DNA of 64,000 nucleotides from Streptomyces zagrosensis (GTDB taxonomy: Bacteria; Actinomycetota; Actinomycetes; Streptomycetales; Streptomycetaceae): positions 124,001 to 188,000 of the forward strand of contig NZ_JACHJL010000011.1 of assembly GCF_014203645.1 (NCBI RefSeq), given 5' to 3'. A program made the position numbers and the translations under genes. Within the stretch, counting starts at the first letter, position 1. Every line of letters begins with the position of its first letter. Below, one piece after another: positions 16,211 to 23,924 of the stretch. Under the pieces are notes generated by a model. It did no database searches and had not been told where the DNA came from. It worked only from the letters and a program-made list of their open reading frames with translations.

Positions 16211-17227
16211 CTATGCGTACGCCGTGTGCACCGTCTCCGCTGTCAGCAAGAACGCGTCTTCGCGGCGGGCGATGCCCTCGGGGTCCGCCGAGTCGAGCAG
16301 TTGGGCCAGTACGGCGATGTCCTGTGCCGTCATGAGGTCCCCGACCAGTTCCGTGAACCGCGAGAGGCTGGCCGTGACGTGCTCACGGCCGGTCGCGCCG
16401 AGGGGCGCCGGCAGGTCGAGCAGGAAGCTGCGGCTGGTGGCCCGGCTCAGCCCGGCCCCGCTGAGCAGCCCGGGCCAGTCCTCGACCACTCGCGTCGAGC
16501 CCGGCAGTCCGGCCCGCATCCCCTCGAACCACTCCTCCATCACCGCGTTCAACCGCGCCTGGAGTCCCGGGTGGCCGAGACCGATGTCCCGGGGCAGGAA
16601 CCGCATCGGCAGCCCGCCTTCGGTCAGGGCCATCAGCCCGCCCGGGCGCAGCGCGCGGGCCAGCCGCTGCACCACATCGCGCTGATCACCGACGTGGTGC
16701 AGCACCTTGCGGGACCAGACGAGGTCGGCTTCCCCCAAACCGGCCACGACGCGTTCCTCCCCTTGCGTGGCGGAGCCCGCTCCGTTCGCATCGGTTCCCT
16801 CGGATACGGCGACGCCATCGGGGAGTTCGGCGAGAAGCGTGGAGACGCGGTCGCCGAGGCCACGCCCGGCGGCGCGCTCGGTCACGAGGTCGAGCAGGGG
16901 CTGCGCGGTGTCCACGGCGACGACCTCCGCCCGGGGGAACGCCTCGGCGAGCAGACAGGTGGCGACTCCCGAGCCGCTGCCGATGTCAAGCACTCGGCGC
17001 ACGTCGTCGGGGCGCTTGCCCGCCGCCTCGAAACGCTCCCGAAGCCAGCCGATGACCTGCTCGGTGACGGGCTGGTACAACTCTGCCTCGCGCACCAGCC
17101 GGGGGCCTTCCGTAGCCCAGTCCAGATCCTGGTGATGCCCGTGCGAGTGCCCGGGCCCGTGCGGCGCATCGCCGTGCTGGGTTTGGGCGGCGTGCGGGCC
17201 TTGGGAATGAGAGTGCGTTTGTGCCAT
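16211..17227 (-). CDS. SAM-dependent methyltransferase with His-rich N-terminus
   Basis: A 338-residue class I methyltransferase. After a hydrophilic leader the SAM site appears: VRRVLDIGSGSGVATCLLAE (motif I, about 78-97), the acidic strand end AEVVAVDTAQPLLDL, and a motif IV region LVWSRKVLHHVGDQRDV. The first 35 residues are strikingly rich in His, Gln and Gly (HSHSQGPH, HGPGHSHGHH), which could bind nickel or zinc; this is not part of the catalytic domain. The substrate is unknown. It converges with the protease and is followed upstream, on the same strand, by the Asp23/sigma operon after a gap of about 200 bp. Confidence 0.88.
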   Translation of the reverse strand: MAQTHSHSQGPHAAQTQHGDAPHGPGHSHGHHQDLDWATEGPRLVREAELYQPVTEQVIGWLRERFEAAGKRPDDVRRVLDIGSGSGVATCLLAEAFPRAEVVAVDTAQPLLDLVTERAAGRGLGDRVSTLLAELPDGVAVSEGTDANGAGSATQGEERVVAGLGEADLVWSRKVLHHVGDQRDVVQRLARALRPGGLMALTEGGLPMRFLPRDIGLGHPGLQARLNAVMEEWFEGMRAGLPGSTRVVEDWPGLLSGAGLSRATSRSFLLDLPAPLGATGREHVTASLSRFTELVGDLMTAQDIAVLAQLLDSADPEGIARREDAFLLTAETVHTAYA

Positions 17228-17425
17228 CTAACGCTGCCTCCGGCTCGTAACGGATATCGCGGTGCGACGGCCACGGTCTGGCCGTCTGCGATGAGCCTGC
17301 CCCCGCCGCGGACTGATGGCAAAGATTGTTGCTGTTTCCGCAATAGTCGCCGGGCCCGCCCTTTTTCAGCCCGACCAGCGGGGCGCGTTTTCAGCCCGAC
17401 CAGCGGGGCGCGATCCGGGCCCGGG

Positions 17426-17806
17426 TTACGCGATGTCCGTGACGGTGATGCTCACACTCACCCGGGGCTCGGGCGCGCCGTCCGCCGCCGCGAGCTCCCG
17501 TACCGCCGCCGTGACCGCCGCGCGAACCTGACGGGTGACGTCGAGCGCACGGTATCCGCGGACGACCGCGAGGTGGACGCGCAGGTCCCAGCCGTGCGGG
17601 CTGTCCACCCGGTACGCGCGGACGCCCGCTATCCGGCTCGCGGACGACGCCTGGTGCGTACGAGAGCGGTAGCGGGCCGCCGCACCGCGCACCAGGTCGC
17701 CGAAGCCGGGCCGCAGATAGGCGACGCCGGGCGTTCGGCGTGCGGCCTCCGCAGCCGCCTCCAGCACCCGGGCGCGCTCCGTGGCTTCTTCCTGCGAGGG
17801 GATCAC
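17426..17806 (-). CDS. Asp23/Gls24 family envelope stress protein (short form)
   Basis: A 126-residue Asp23/Gls24-like protein. The conserved part is the segment around YRVDSPHGWDLRVHLAVVRG followed by VTRQVRAAVTAAVRE and the C-terminal strand VSVSITVTDIA, a family signature. Asp23 proteins accumulate under envelope or alkaline stress and associate with the membrane through partner proteins. The start ATG overlaps the stop of the upstream zinc-finger/Asp23 gene by four bases, so the two are translationally coupled. It is the last gene of an operon of ECF sigma factor, zinc-finger/Asp23 protein and Asp23 protein. Confidence 0.82.
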   Translation of the reverse strand: MIPSQEEATERARVLEAAAEAARRTPGVAYLRPGFGDLVRGAAARYRSRTHQASSASRIAGVRAYRVDSPHGWDLRVHLAVVRGYRALDVTRQVRAAVTAAVRELAAADGAPEPRVSVSITVTDIA

Positions 17807-18573
17807 CGGTCTCTCCTTTCGCGGGTGTCGCGAGAGAGCGGTGGCTCGTCGCCCAGGGCGTCACCGAGGCCATCCCCGATGACATCAACGACGGACACAT
17901 CAATCTCCGCGACATCCATGCCGACAGCTTCCCGCGCAGCGTCGGCGACCAACTGGCGTACGAGGGCGGCCAGTTCAGGAACCGTCCAGTCCAGCGTTGC
18001 CGTCAGCTCCAGCGATACGCGCATGGGCCCACGGTGGTCCTGGCCGCCTGGCAACAGCGAGCGGCGAGCGGCGGCAGGGTCGATGGGCATGACCTTGCAA
18101 CTGCCCGCGAACACGCCCGGCAACGACTCTGCGGTCTCCCGAAATACCTTGGCCGCCGCGACCTCGGCGATCCACGCGTCGTCCGCAGGTTCTCCCAGCG
18201 GGAGCATCCGCCCCGGTCGTAGCTCGGTTCTGACCAGGTCCATCACCCGAGCCGTTATGGCCTCGGCGGGTGGCTCCGGCTCGATACGCGCCTCGCGCAC
18301 ATACCGGTCGAGCACGCCGAGCCCGGCCAGCGCCTGACGGCAGTACGGACAGGCGGCCGTGTGCTCGTCCGGCTCCTCGGCCTCCCATACGAGGGCGAGC
18401 GAACGCCCGCAGAGCAGGATTTCGTCCCCCTCGTGGCCGGCGTGGTCGGCGTGCTGGCCGCCGGGGCGGGTGTGGGGGGTGTCTTGGGGGTCGGGGGTGT
18501 GGTTGGTGTGGGGGGTCTCGTCGTCCCGGTCCGGCCCGTCGCCGGGCGAACCTGGGTTCATGCCTACCGCCAT
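17803..18573 (-). CDS. Zinc-finger anti-sigma-like / Asp23 fusion protein
   Basis: A 256-residue two-part protein. After a Pro/His/Asp-rich start, residues 50-100 contain LLCGRSLALVWE and HTAACPYCRQAL, an H-x3-C-x2-C pattern with an upstream Cys like that of zinc-binding anti-sigma (ZAS) domains. Residues 110-256 resemble Asp23/Gls24: MRVSLELTATLDWTVPELAA, VRQLVADAAREAVGMDVAEI and DVSVVDVIGDGLGDAL. Its gene overlaps the ECF sigma gene by 10 bp, the usual place for a cognate anti-sigma factor. I infer that it binds this sigma factor and reports envelope state through the Asp23 part. Both the fusion and the anti-sigma role need testing. No membrane helix is seen. Confidence 0.8.
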   Translation of the reverse strand: MAVGMNPGSPGDGPDRDDETPHTNHTPDPQDTPHTRPGGQHADHAGHEGDEILLCGRSLALVWEAEEPDEHTAACPYCRQALAGLGVLDRYVREARIEPEPPAEAITARVMDLVRTELRPGRMLPLGEPADDAWIAEVAAAKVFRETAESLPGVFAGSCKVMPIDPAAARRSLLPGGQDHRGPMRVSLELTATLDWTVPELAALVRQLVADAAREAVGMDVAEIDVSVVDVIGDGLGDALGDEPPLSRDTRERRDR

Positions 18574-19109
18574 GCTCCCATCGCCTCCGTCAGGTAGCGC
18601 CGTGCTCGAAAGATCCGGCCGCGTACGGCCTGCTGGCTGATGCGGGTGACATCAGCGATCTCCTCGTACGACAGGCCGTGCAGTTCCCGCAGCACCCAGC
18701 AGGCGCGCTGCTCGGGGGTCAGCCCGTTCAGCGCGTCCGAGAGCGCCCGTACCACCTCGGTGGACTCGGCCGCCCGGACCGGGGATGCAGCGTGCTCGGG
18801 TGCGCTCAGCTCGGGGACCGAGCTGAGGTCCTGCGTGGGGCGGCGGGCACGGAGCAGGTTCAGGCACCGGTTGGTGACGATGCGGTACATCCAGGTGGAG
18901 AACGCCGCATCGGCCCGGAATTCCGGGAGTCTTCGCCACGCACTCACCAATGCGTCCTGCACGGCGTCCTCCGCGTCCGCCCGGCTGCCGAGGAGCCGGG
19001 TAGCCAGGCTGAGCAAGGGCCCGCTGTGCCGACGCACCAGCAACTCGAACGCCGCCTCGTCGCCTTCCCCGGCCCGCACGGCCAGCAACTTGTCGCTGGG
19101 TTCGGGCAC
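18564..19109 (-). CDS. ECF-type RNA polymerase sigma factor
   Basis: A 181-residue extracytoplasmic-function sigma factor. Region 2 is seen as LVRRHSGPLLSLATRLLG, ADAEDAVQDALVSAWRRL and FSTWMYRIVTNRCLNLLR. Region 4 is seen as LTPEQRACWVLRELHGLSYE and IADVTRISQQAVRGRIFRAR. Length is normal for the group and there is no C-terminal extension. It heads an operon with the zinc-finger/Asp23 fusion (10-bp overlap) and a second Asp23 gene, and is divergent from a third Asp23 gene 256 bp away. The arrangement suggests it controls envelope-stress genes and is held by the zinc-finger protein. Confidence 0.93.
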   Translation of the reverse strand: MPEPSDKLLAVRAGEGDEAAFELLVRRHSGPLLSLATRLLGSRADAEDAVQDALVSAWRRLPEFRADAAFSTWMYRIVTNRCLNLLRARRPTQDLSSVPELSAPEHAASPVRAAESTEVVRALSDALNGLTPEQRACWVLRELHGLSYEEIADVTRISQQAVRGRIFRARRYLTEAMGAWR

Positions 19110-19245
19110 TCATCGGCTCCTCTCCGTTCCATACCGCTACAGCCTGCTACGTCACGCACCGCTCTCGGGTTCGACACGGCGGGGGCGCATCCGTCACGCG
19201 TGCGCTGGGTCACGCGGTCCGCGCGCCTCGGGCCGGAAAATCTCG

Positions 19246-19269
19246 GTTTCCGCGTGCGGAACGGGGTAG
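19246..19269 (+). promoter_or_regulatory. Putative stress-sigma promoter of the Asp23 operon
   Basis: GTTT, 14 bases, then GGGTAG. This fits the general and osmotic stress promoter of Streptomyces SigB-type factors (GNNT-N14-16-GGGTAY) except for the last base. It lies 97 bp before the Asp23 start codon on the plus strand. Two SigB/F/G-type sigma genes lie elsewhere in the window. Assignment is by pattern only. Confidence 0.45.
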
Positions 19270-19365
19270 TGGACGGGTCCAAGTCTCTACCAGGACAGAC
19301 CAACCGGCGCGCTGAACGAGCTGGGCCGGCCCTGTCGGACGCCACCATGACAAGAGAGGACTTCA

Positions 19366-19881
19366 ATGACACCTCAGACGGCTACCTCGGCGATCAATGA
19401 GCCCCGTACCGGCGACAGCAAGCCCAGCGCTGGTGACAGCAAGCCCACCACCGGCACCACCACCTTGGAGAACTCCGCCGGCGCGGACAGCCAACCCGCA
19501 ACCCGCGGCAAAACCTCCATCGCCGATGGCGTGGTCGAAAAGATCGCCGGCATGGCCGCCCGTGAAGTTTCCGGTGTCCACGCCCTCGGCGGCGGCCTCG
19601 CCCGCACCCTGGGAGCCGTCCGCGACCGCGTCCCGGGCGGACGCCCCAACGTCACCCGCGGCGTCAAGGTCGAGGTCGGCGAGCGCCAAACCGCCATCGA
19701 CCTCGACATCGTCGTCGAATACGGCGTCCCCATCACCGACGTCGCCAGCGACATCCGCGAAAACGTCATCGTCGCCGTCGAGCGCATGACCGGCCTCGAA
19801 GTCGTCGAGGTCAACATCTCCGTCATCGACGTCCACCTCCCCTTCGACGAAGAAGAGGACGACGAAACCCGCGTCCAATAA
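19366..19881 (+). CDS. Asp23/Gls24 family envelope stress protein (full form)
   Basis: A 171-residue Asp23 protein. About 45 Thr/Ser/Gly-rich residues precede the domain, which starts GKTSIADGVVEKIAGMAARE. It continues through VSGVHALGGGLARTLG and VTRGVKVEVGERQTAIDLDI, and ends with GLEVVEVNISVIDVHLPFD followed by an acidic tail EEEDDE. This matches the usual length and pattern of the family. It is divergent from the ECF sigma operon, and a small membrane protein follows 81 bp downstream after a hairpin. In Firmicutes Asp23 is tethered to the membrane by the AmaP anchor; a comparable role for the neighbour is inferred. Confidence 0.9.
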   Translation: MTPQTATSAINEPRTGDSKPSAGDSKPTTGTTTLENSAGADSQPATRGKTSIADGVVEKIAGMAAREVSGVHALGGGLARTLGAVRDRVPGGRPNVTRGVKVEVGERQTAIDLDIVVEYGVPITDVASDIRENVIVAVERMTGLEVVEVNISVIDVHLPFDEEEDDETRVQ

Positions 19882-19896
19882 CCCGCATAGATCGCC

Positions 19897-19933
19897 GCCC
19901 GTCACCCCGGCACCCTCCTGCGGGGGGACGGGC
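19897..19933 (+). terminator. Hairpin between Asp23 and the small membrane protein
   Basis: GCCCGTC pairs with GACGGGC, and after one mismatch CCCC pairs with GGGG. It lies 16 bp after the Asp23 stop. It may lower expression of the downstream gene (attenuation) rather than fully separate it, since the next gene has a strong ribosome site and probably shares the transcript. Confidence 0.5.
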
Positions 19934-19962
19934 ACCGCCTTGCAGCGCACAAGGAGTAGGAC

Positions 19963-20172
19963 ATGAGCACAGCGGTCGTGGGCCTCGCCACCGGCATGGC
20001 ACTGGGATTCGCCGGCTACTTCGGCGGGTTTACCGCCTTCCTGCTCGTCGCCGCCCTCGGCGCCATCGGCTTCGTCATCGGCCGGACAGCCGATGGCACC
20101 GTGCACTGGACCCAGCTCGCCCGGCCGAGCCGAGACCACGGCATCTCCCGCCGCGGCAGCAGGCTCAAATGA
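19963..20172 (+). CDS. Small membrane protein of the Asp23 locus (DUF2273-like)
   Basis: A 69-residue protein with a hydrophobic, glycine-rich N-terminal two-thirds (GLATGMALGFAGYFGG, then AFLLVAALGAIGFVIGR). This is enough for two short membrane helices and is followed by a basic tail ending RRGSRLK. AAGGAG precedes the ATG. Size and position next to an Asp23 gene match DUF2273-type proteins that accompany Asp23/AmaP in other bacteria; I call it by position and shape, not by a firm motif. Its stop overlaps the start of the next, truncated reading frame by four bases, showing the operon once continued. Confidence 0.72.
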   Translation: MSTAVVGLATGMALGFAGYFGGFTAFLLVAALGAIGFVIGRTADGTVHWTQLARPSRDHGISRRGSRLK

Positions 20173-20255
20173 CCCTTCCCACCGCTGAGCCCGGCGCCAC
20201 CACCCTCACCGACCGCGCCCTCAGCCACACCACCACCGGCCGTAACGGGCGGTGA
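20169..20255 (+). pseudogene. N-terminal remnant of a further Asp23-like gene
   Basis: An ATG overlapping the stop of the small membrane protein (ATGA) opens a frame of only 28 codons, beginning MTLPTAEPGATTLTDRALSH and ending TTTGRNGR. The GATTLTDRALSH segment resembles the start of Asp23 domains. The translational coupling and this resemblance suggest the beginning of another operon member whose remainder was deleted. No continuation is found in other frames before the convergent pterin dehydratase gene at 20334. Confidence 0.5.
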
Positions 20256-20333
20256 ACGGCGCCCGATAGCACGATGCCCATCAGGGCGGTGGCCTCGTGG
20301 TGGCCTCGTGGTGGGCTGGGGCCGGCGGGGCGG

Positions 20334-20639
20334 CTAGTGTGCGCCGTGGCCGGGGGCGATCTCCATGAGGCGGCGGGCGAGCTCCAAGTCGAGATCGGTG
20401 ACCTTGCCGCCGACGCTGTGCGTGTTCACGGTGACCGTCAGCTTGTTGTAGCTGAGCAGCAGGTCAGCATGGTGGTTCAGCTCCTCTTGGACCTGGGCGA
20501 TGTGTACGACCATCGCGGCGCCCTGCGGGTGCGTGTCGAAGGCGTACGTATGCGTGATCCGGTCGCCGTCCGTGGTCCAGCCGGGCAACTCCTTGAGACG
20601 CTCATCGATCTGCGGCCGGGACAGCGGTTTCGCGGCCAT
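20334..20639 (-). CDS. 4a-hydroxytetrahydrobiopterin dehydratase (pterin-4a-carbinolamine dehydratase)
   Basis: A 101-residue PCD/DCoH protein that dehydrates 4a-hydroxytetrahydrobiopterin, the by-product of aromatic amino acid hydroxylases. The active-site signature is complete: residues around 55-60 read ELNHHADLLLSYNKLTVTV with the paired His, followed by NTHSVGGKVTDLDLELA. Length is typical. The start ATG has GGGGAAGACC upstream. The gene stands alone, divergent from the XRE regulator 69 bp away. No phenylalanine hydroxylase gene is present nearby, so its partner must be elsewhere or it serves general pterin recycling. Confidence 0.94.
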   Translation of the reverse strand: MAAKPLSRPQIDERLKELPGWTTDGDRITHTYAFDTHPQGAAMVVHIAQVQEELNHHADLLLSYNKLTVTVNTHSVGGKVTDLDLELARRLMEIAPGHGAH

Positions 20640-20708
20640 GTGGTCTTCCCCTTCGTCACTGCGGATACCGGGTCTCTAGCCTGCCACGCCACGGGTTACG
20701 GTCAGGGA

Positions 20709-21512
20709 ATGACGACTGCCACGGTTGCTCCGGGAGTGGGCGCTCTGTTGCGCGGATGGCGGGACCGGCGCCGGATCAGCCAACTGGAGTTGGCGCTGCG
20801 AGCCGATTCCTCCGCGCGCCACATCAGCTTCATCGAGACCGGCAGGTCCCGCCCGAGCCCGGAGATGGTGCTGCGGCTCGCGGACCACCTCGACATCCCC
20901 GTACGGGAACGCAACGCGCTGCTGATCGCCGCGGGGTACGCACCGCACTTTCCCGAGTCCTCGCTCGATGATCCCTCACTCGCCGGACTCCGCGAGGGGC
21001 TGCACCGATTGTTGACGGGCTATGAGCCCTATCCGGCGCTGGTCATAAACGGCAGGTACGAGGTCATCGCGGCCAACGCCGGGATCGGGATGCTCATGGA
21101 AGGCGTGGCCGAGCATCTGACGCGCCCACCGGTCAACGCCATGCGCGTCACCATGCACCCGGAGGGCATCGCCCGACGCATCCTCAACTATCGCGAGTGG
21201 CGCGGGCACTTGCTTGAGCAGATGGAGCGACAGCTCGCGCTGCTGCGGTCGGCGCCCCTGCGGGCGCTGTACGAGGAGGTCAGCGCGTATCCGCTACCGG
21301 AAGGCGGCGGCCACCTGGCCGCGTACAGCTCCGATCACGTGCCGTTCGCGCTGCCGATGATCATCGAGCACGACGGCCGGGCCCTGTCCTTCATCTCGAC
21401 CGTCGCGACCTTCAACACGCCGATGGATGTGACGGTCTCCGAGCTGGCGGTGGAGACGTTCCTGCCCGCCGACCCGGAGACGGCCCGCTATCTGCACGGG
21501 CCGCGGCCGTAA
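20709..21512 (+). CDS. XRE-family regulator with MmyB-like ligand domain
   Basis: A 267-residue regulator. The N-terminal helix-turn-helix (about residues 10-65) reads LLRGWRDRRRISQLELALRA and RHISFIETGRSRPSPEMVLR. The remainder, starting near YEPYPALVINGRYEVIAANA, is the MmyB-like PAS-fold domain, which in the family binds fatty-acid-like ligands. The ATG at 20709 is chosen because similarity begins there; the longer upstream frame runs across the divergent pterin dehydratase gene. It converges on an NTF2-like protein gene with a shared terminator between them. This XRE/NTF2 pairing suggests a regulator and a substrate-handling enzyme. Confidence 0.92.
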   Translation: MTTATVAPGVGALLRGWRDRRRISQLELALRADSSARHISFIETGRSRPSPEMVLRLADHLDIPVRERNALLIAAGYAPHFPESSLDDPSLAGLREGLHRLLTGYEPYPALVINGRYEVIAANAGIGMLMEGVAEHLTRPPVNAMRVTMHPEGIARRILNYREWRGHLLEQMERQLALLRSAPLRALYEEVSAYPLPEGGGHLAAYSSDHVPFALPMIIEHDGRALSFISTVATFNTPMDVTVSELAVETFLPADPETARYLHGPRP

Positions 21513-21517
21513 CGAAC

Positions 21518-21545
21518 CGGGCGGCCGGTGGCGACCGGCCGCCCG
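21518..21545. terminator. Bidirectional terminator between XRE and NTF2-like genes
   Basis: Perfect 12-bp stem CGGGCGGCCGGT / ACCGGCCGCCCG with the 4-base loop GGCG, placed between two convergent stop codons (21512 and 21561), serving both genes. Confidence 0.88.
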
Positions 21546-21560
21546 TTGCCCCGCGCCGAC

Positions 21561-21962
21561 TCAGGCGGTGGGCACCCGGTCGAGGAAGCCGAACACGGAA
21601 CGGACCCGGCCGTCATCGGCGAGGGTGATCACATCGGAGCCGGCGACCGGTGCGGAACCGTCCGCGTCGGAGACCAACTCCCAACTGAACCGTGCGGTGT
21701 GGTGATGCCCGTCAACGGTGCCGGTGAGCCGGAAGGCGAACCCGGGGAACTGTGCCTGAGCTCCGCCAATCACGGTTACGAGCTGGTCATGGCCACTGGC
21801 GTCGGAGAGCGGGTCGGTGTAGGAGCCGTCCTCCACCCATGCGGCGGCGACGGCTTGGGCCCGCTCGGCCGGGTCGGTCGCGTTCCAGGCGGTGAAGTAG
21901 CGGGCAACGGCACCGTCGTAGTCGATCGCGGCGGCGGGAGTGGTCGAGGTGGCCTGAGACAT
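21561..21962 (-). CDS. NTF2-like / SnoaL-like protein
   Basis: A 133-residue cone-fold protein. It begins with a helix containing YDGAVARYFTAWNATDPAERA and has the typical SYTDPLSDASGHDQLV region and a C-terminal strand FGFLDRVPTA. This is the nuclear transport factor 2-like superfamily, which includes isomerases, dehydratases and binding proteins. The active residues cannot be told from sequence alone. It converges on the XRE/MmyB regulator; such pairs are frequent in actinobacteria and may respond to the same small molecule. Confidence 0.85.
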   Translation of the reverse strand: MSQATSTTPAAAIDYDGAVARYFTAWNATDPAERAQAVAAAWVEDGSYTDPLSDASGHDQLVTVIGGAQAQFPGFAFRLTGTVDGHHHTARFSWELVSDADGSAPVAGSDVITLADDGRVRSVFGFLDRVPTA

Positions 21963-22124
21963 GCCGGTGCTCCTTGTCAGCGGGGTGTTCGGGACCGGGT
22001 TCCGATCCGGAGTGCGCCGGACCGGAACCCGTTGCCCTCACTGTGCCGGGTACGCACGATCGAGGCGATTACCGGTGAGGTAATGCCGGTGCGTACCGGC
22101 GCCGTTGCCGTCGCGCACGTGTGG

Positions 22125-23924
22125 TCAGTGCGGAATGTCTTGCTCGGCCCAGACGATCTTTCCCGTGGGGGTGCGACAGGAGCCCCAGCGGCGACAGAGC
22201 ATGTTGATGAGCTGGAGCCCGCGTCCGCCCTCGTCGCTGACGTCCGCGTGCTGGATCTGCGGCAGGTCAGGGCCCGTGTCCGATACCTCGATCATCAACC
22301 GCTCGCCCCGCAAGAGCCTCAGCCGCCCCGGGCCCTGCCCATAGCGCAGGGCGTTGCCCACGAGTTCGCTGACGATGAGCTCGGTGACGTCGGCGAGTAC
22401 GGACAGGTCCCACCGGCGCAGCTGTTCGGTGACGTATCTGCGGGCGATCGATGCCGCCGTGCCATCGGGCGGCAGGTCCCACACGCTCAGCCGCACGGCT
22501 GAGGTGGTGTCGATTGCCGCGGTGAGCAGTACGGCCTCGTCGAACCGCTTGTCGCTGTCGGGCAGCGCGGTCAACAGGCTGCCGTCGTCAAGACGCTCCG
22601 GCGACATTTGAGCGACGGTGTCCAAGAGGCGGCCGAACTGTACGTCGGTGTCGTCGGTGCGGGTCTTGATCAGCCCGTCCGTGTAGAAGATCATTCGGCT
22701 GCCCGCCGGCACCTGGACGCGTATCGGGTCGTAGGGGATCACGCCCGCGCCCAGGGGCGCGCCCGCGGGCACGTCCACGTAGCTGGGCTTGCCGTCTGCG
22801 GCCACCAGCAGCGGGCGCGGGTGTCCGGCACTGGCCAGCGTGTAGGTGGAGTCGGCGAGGTCGTAGACGGCACATAGGCACGTGGCGACCTGGTCGTCTT
22901 CGAGATCGCGGGTGGCCAGGTCGAGCCGGGCCAGCACCCGGTCCGGTGCCGTGTCGAGCATCATCAGGGTGCGGGCGACGGTCCGCAGCCGCCCCATGGT
23001 GGCCACCGCGGACATCCCGTGGCCCAACACGTCGCCGACCACCAGTGCGGTACGGCCACTGGGCAGGGCCATCAGGTCGTACCAGTCACCGCCCACGCCG
23101 CGGGCGTCGGCCGCCGGGGCGTAGCTGGTGTGCACGACGAGGCCCGGTGTGTGCGGCGTGGCGCGGGGCAGCAGGCTGCGCTGGAGGGAAACTACGTGCT
23201 CGCGCTCGCGCCCGTAGAGCCGGGCGTTGTCGATGAAGACGGCCGCCTGGGAGGCCAGTTGCTCGGCCAGCGCGAGATCGGTGGCGGAGAACGGGGGGCT
23301 GTCGCCCGCCCGCGCGAAGTCCGCGCTGCCAAGGAGCAGCCCCCGGGCGATCAGGGGGACGGCCATATAGCTGTGCACACCGCCGCGGCGCATCTTGGCC
23401 GCGGAGCTGTCAGTCGAGGCAACCCGGTCGAAGTCCCGGTCCGTCATCCTGGCCACCAGCACCGACGTGCGCTGCGCCAGACACACACTGGTCAGCAATG
23501 TGTCGCGGTGCTTCTCGTCGCGGACGATGATTTCGCCCACCGGGGCGGGCTCCAGGTTGGTGAGCGCATCGATGGTACGAACGGCCATCGCTCGACGGGT
23601 GGCGAGCACGCCCCCCTTGGCACCGCGGTCGCCCTCCTCCCCCTGGAGCACCGCCTCCAGCAGGTCCACTGCGACCGCATCGGCCAGTTGGGGGACGACG
23701 AACTCGGCCAGTTCCTGGGCGGTGCGCTTCAGGTCGAGGGTGGTGCCGATGTGGGTGCTTGCCGTGCTGAGCCAGGCCAGCTTGCTGCGCGTGGTGAACT
23801 GGCTCGTGCCGCCACCCTGGTCGCGGCTCACGCGCACGCGTCGGCGTGCCGCAGCCCGCCCACGGGCGGCGCTTTGCGTGGCCAGCCGACTGGTCAGACG
23901 CCGAATGCGACTGCCGTCGTTCAC
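22125..23924 (-). CDS. GAF-SpoIIE phosphatase with C-terminal HATPase domain
   Basis: A 599-residue multidomain stress-signalling protein. A GAF sensor lies at about residues 40-220 (region FDRVASTDSSAAKMRRGGVH, then PLIARGLLLGSADF). A PP2C/SpoIIE phosphatase follows at about 240-450, with metal-binding DARGVGGDWYDLMALPSGR, VGDVLGHGMSAVATMGRLR and FYTDGLIKTRTDD. A GHKL ATPase tail at about 470-599 has the N-box ELIVSELVGNALRYGQGPG and G-box EGGRGLQLINML. It should dephosphorylate an anti-anti-sigma protein and may also act as a RsbW-like kinase. GTG at 23924 is chosen because GGGAGG lies seven bases upstream; upstream in-frame starts add only low-complexity residues. Confidence 0.93.
   Translation of the reverse strand: MNDGSRIRRLTSRLATQSAARGRAAARRRVRVSRDQGGGTSQFTTRSKLAWLSTASTHIGTTLDLKRTAQELAEFVVPQLADAVAVDLLEAVLQGEEGDRGAKGGVLATRRAMAVRTIDALTNLEPAPVGEIIVRDEKHRDTLLTSVCLAQRTSVLVARMTDRDFDRVASTDSSAAKMRRGGVHSYMAVPLIARGLLLGSADFARAGDSPPFSATDLALAEQLASQAAVFIDNARLYGREREHVVSLQRSLLPRATPHTPGLVVHTSYAPAADARGVGGDWYDLMALPSGRTALVVGDVLGHGMSAVATMGRLRTVARTLMMLDTAPDRVLARLDLATRDLEDDQVATCLCAVYDLADSTYTLASAGHPRPLLVAADGKPSYVDVPAGAPLGAGVIPYDPIRVQVPAGSRMIFYTDGLIKTRTDDTDVQFGRLLDTVAQMSPERLDDGSLLTALPDSDKRFDEAVLLTAAIDTTSAVRLSVWDLPPDGTAASIARRYVTEQLRRWDLSVLADVTELIVSELVGNALRYGQGPGRLRLLRGERLMIEVSDTGPDLPQIQHADVSDEGGRGLQLINMLCRRWGSCRTPTGKIVWAEQDIPH

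Noticed and set aside
16175..18337. Very long plus-strand open frame of 720 codons
   Set aside because: It is the antisense shadow of the methyltransferase and the Asp23 genes; high GC removes stops from the opposite strand. Translation has no domain.
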